From assembly GCA_965243605.1 (NCBI GenBank), contig CBDEVQ010000073.1:1-64000 (forward strand): a stretch of DNA of 64,000 bases, given 5' to 3'. This stretch comes from JBMYYR01 sp965243605 (lineage in GTDB: Bacteria > Bacteroidota > Bacteroidia > Flavobacteriales > CAJXXR01). The position numbers and the translations under genes were made by a program. How positions within the stretch are numbered: the stretch's first letter is position 1; each line of letters starts with the position of its first letter. Below the pieces are notes generated by a model. That model was not told the DNA's origin. It was given only the letters and a program-made list of their open reading frames with translations, and did no database searches. Shown piece after piece: positions 62,889-64,000 of this stretch.

Positions 62889-64000
62889 ATGTTAGATGTA
62901 TTAAGTGTTGTTTCTAAAATGTCTGTAGTTGATAAACGAAATTTTAGATTGTTTTTAGAAAAAAGTAATAAACGTAAACATGTGAAAAATTTAGAATATT
63001 TTGATTTATTACAAATTGATGATTGTATAGAGAAAGAAGTTAAGCAAAAGTTGTATCCTGATGGAAATTATGGTGCATATCACGGTTTACGAAAACGCTT
63101 TATAGATGCTCTAGTTTCTTTCATTACTGAATTTGCAGAAGTCAATGATGTTTCTATTACAATGGAGATTTCTAAATTAATCATGGCAAGTAGGCATCAA
63201 CTTAGTCAAAAACATTTTGAATTAGGTTTTCTATTACTTAACAGAGCTGAAAAGAAAAGTTTGTCAGGTTCAAATTATATTTTGTTAAACCAGATATACC
63301 ATTTAAAGATTCAATATGCTCATAGATCATCCAATATTAATTTAGAAGAATTGTTGGTTCTTTTTAAAAAGAACCAAGATGATATGATTCAGGAAGAAAA
63401 ATTAAATATGGCTTATGCATTGGTCAATAAAAAATATCGAGAAATGCTATTCGGAGATAAAATACTTCCTGTTAATTCGCTGATAGATGATGTATTTGCC
63501 ATATGTGAAATAAAAAAGGCAGAAGGACTCTCATATAAATCTATTTATCAATTGGCTTCTATTTTTACGAGTTATGCCAATTTGAGTAAAGATTTTTATT
63601 CAGTGAAAACATTTGTAATGAATCAATTTGAATTTGTAAATGCAATTGGTAAAGATCATGAAGAGGAACGTTTATATAAAATGGAAGTTGTTTATCTAAT
63701 AGCAAACATGCATTTTAGAGTTAAAGACTTCAAGAATAGTTTAACATATATTAAAGAATTGGAAGTATTATGTAGAACAACACCTAAATACAAACGGATT
63801 TTCCATAAACGATTAATTTGTTTAAAGGCATTAACACTTCATTTTAGCAATTACCATTCTGTGGCAATAGATATTTTAAACGAAGAAATTAAGAGTGCCA
63901 AGCAAATTGGAGCCGATGATTTAAATATTATTTTATCAGCGGTTATGATGAAGGTTCAAGTTGGAATGTTTAAAGAAGCCAATGGATTAATTTCTAGGCT
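62889..64000 (+). CDS. Large helical (TPR-like) protein of unknown function, cut by the window edge
   Basis: From ATG 62889 the frame stays open for 370 codons to the window end, so the gene is incomplete at its 3' end. The product starts MLDVLSVVSKMSVVDKRNF, is almost wholly helical and amphipathic, and has repeated 34-40 residue blocks such as YKMEVVYLIANMHFRVKDFK that resemble tetratricopeptide repeats. No signal peptide or membrane segment is seen. It starts 150 bases from the divergent YiaAB gene. I do not recognise a named family. Confidence 0.75.
   Translation, partial: MLDVLSVVSKMSVVDKRNFRLFLEKSNKRKHVKNLEYFDLLQIDDCIEKEVKQKLYPDGNYGAYHGLRKRFIDALVSFITEFAEVNDVSITMEISKLIMASRHQLSQKHFELGFLLLNRAEKKSLSGSNYILLNQIYHLKIQYAHRSSNINLEELLVLFKKNQDDMIQEEKLNMAYALVNKKYREMLFGDKILPVNSLIDDVFAICEIKKAEGLSYKSIYQLASIFTSYANLSKDFYSVKTFVMNQFEFVNAIGKDHEEERLYKMEVVYLIANMHFRVKDFKNSLTYIKELEVLCRTTPKYKRIFHKRLICLKALTLHFSNYHSVAIDILNEEIKSAKQIGADDLNIILSAVMMKVQVGMFKEANGLISR

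Overview
The window is an AT-rich chromosomal segment from a member of the Bacteroidota, most likely the family Flavobacteriaceae. The evidence is promoters of the TAnnTTTG type, the near absence of Shine-Dalgarno sequences, lipoprotein and secretion signals of the flavobacterial style, a SecA of about 1,120 residues, a PafA-type alkaline phosphatase, a YceI/MarR pair, and a MurA with Asp where Escherichia coli has Cys115. I cannot name a genus from the sequence alone.

Layout. Positions 1-9450 hold housekeeping and envelope genes: a PAP2 phosphatase, ung (frameshifted), an M20 amidohydrolase, a GT39-type transferase, an acyltransferase, dnaX (interrupted at an A10 run), murA and a thioredoxin-like lipoprotein. 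Positions 9500-36750 form one large plus-strand surface-polysaccharide locus (capsule, O-antigen or exopolysaccharide). Its order is nucleotide-sugar dehydrogenases and epimerases (two near-identical ugd copies, wecB, a TviB/WbpA-type enzyme, a TagD-like cytidylyltransferase), flippase, polymerase, a GT4, a four-gene aldolase/cytidylyltransferase/HAD/SDR cassette with an unrecognised large protein, a UDP-N-acetyl-L-fucosamine block (capE, a small cupin-like protein, capF, capG), a WbuB-like transferase, a PIG-L deacetylase, an initiating sugar-phosphate transferase, a formyltransferase, a membrane-bound 4,6-dehydratase, and the Wza/Wzc export pair, closed by a strong terminator.

Positions 36792-42501 are a compact six-gene minus-strand operon (pafA, a GNAT-like protein, miaA, a GreA-C-like protein, ctlX, an ABC ATPase). 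Positions 42660-49200 carry a Cys-rich repeat protein, tolC plus a membrane-fusion protein plus tsaB, a marR-yceI operon with two palindromic operators around its promoter, a CPBP protease and a cupin. Positions 49380-62740 carry a DUF2339 giant membrane protein, a lipoprotein, msrA, a J-domain-like protein, a beta-barrel protein, secA, a SixA-like phosphatase, dnaN and small membrane or zinc-ribbon proteins. A helical protein gene runs off the right edge.

Two things stand out. First, the 19.1-24.4 kb cassette looks like a pathway for a CMP-activated 3-deoxy-ulosonic acid made with a DRE-TIM (HMGL-like) aldolase instead of a NeuB/KdsA-type synthase; this is inference, but testable. Second, eight single-base insertions, all +1 and all duplicating a neighbouring base, break three consecutive genes within 2.3 kb (24.5-26.8 kb). 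That reads as a poorly polished stretch of assembly rather than three independent pseudogenes. No tRNA, rRNA, CRISPR array, insertion sequence or prophage was seen. No stretch longer than 300 bases lacks a gene.
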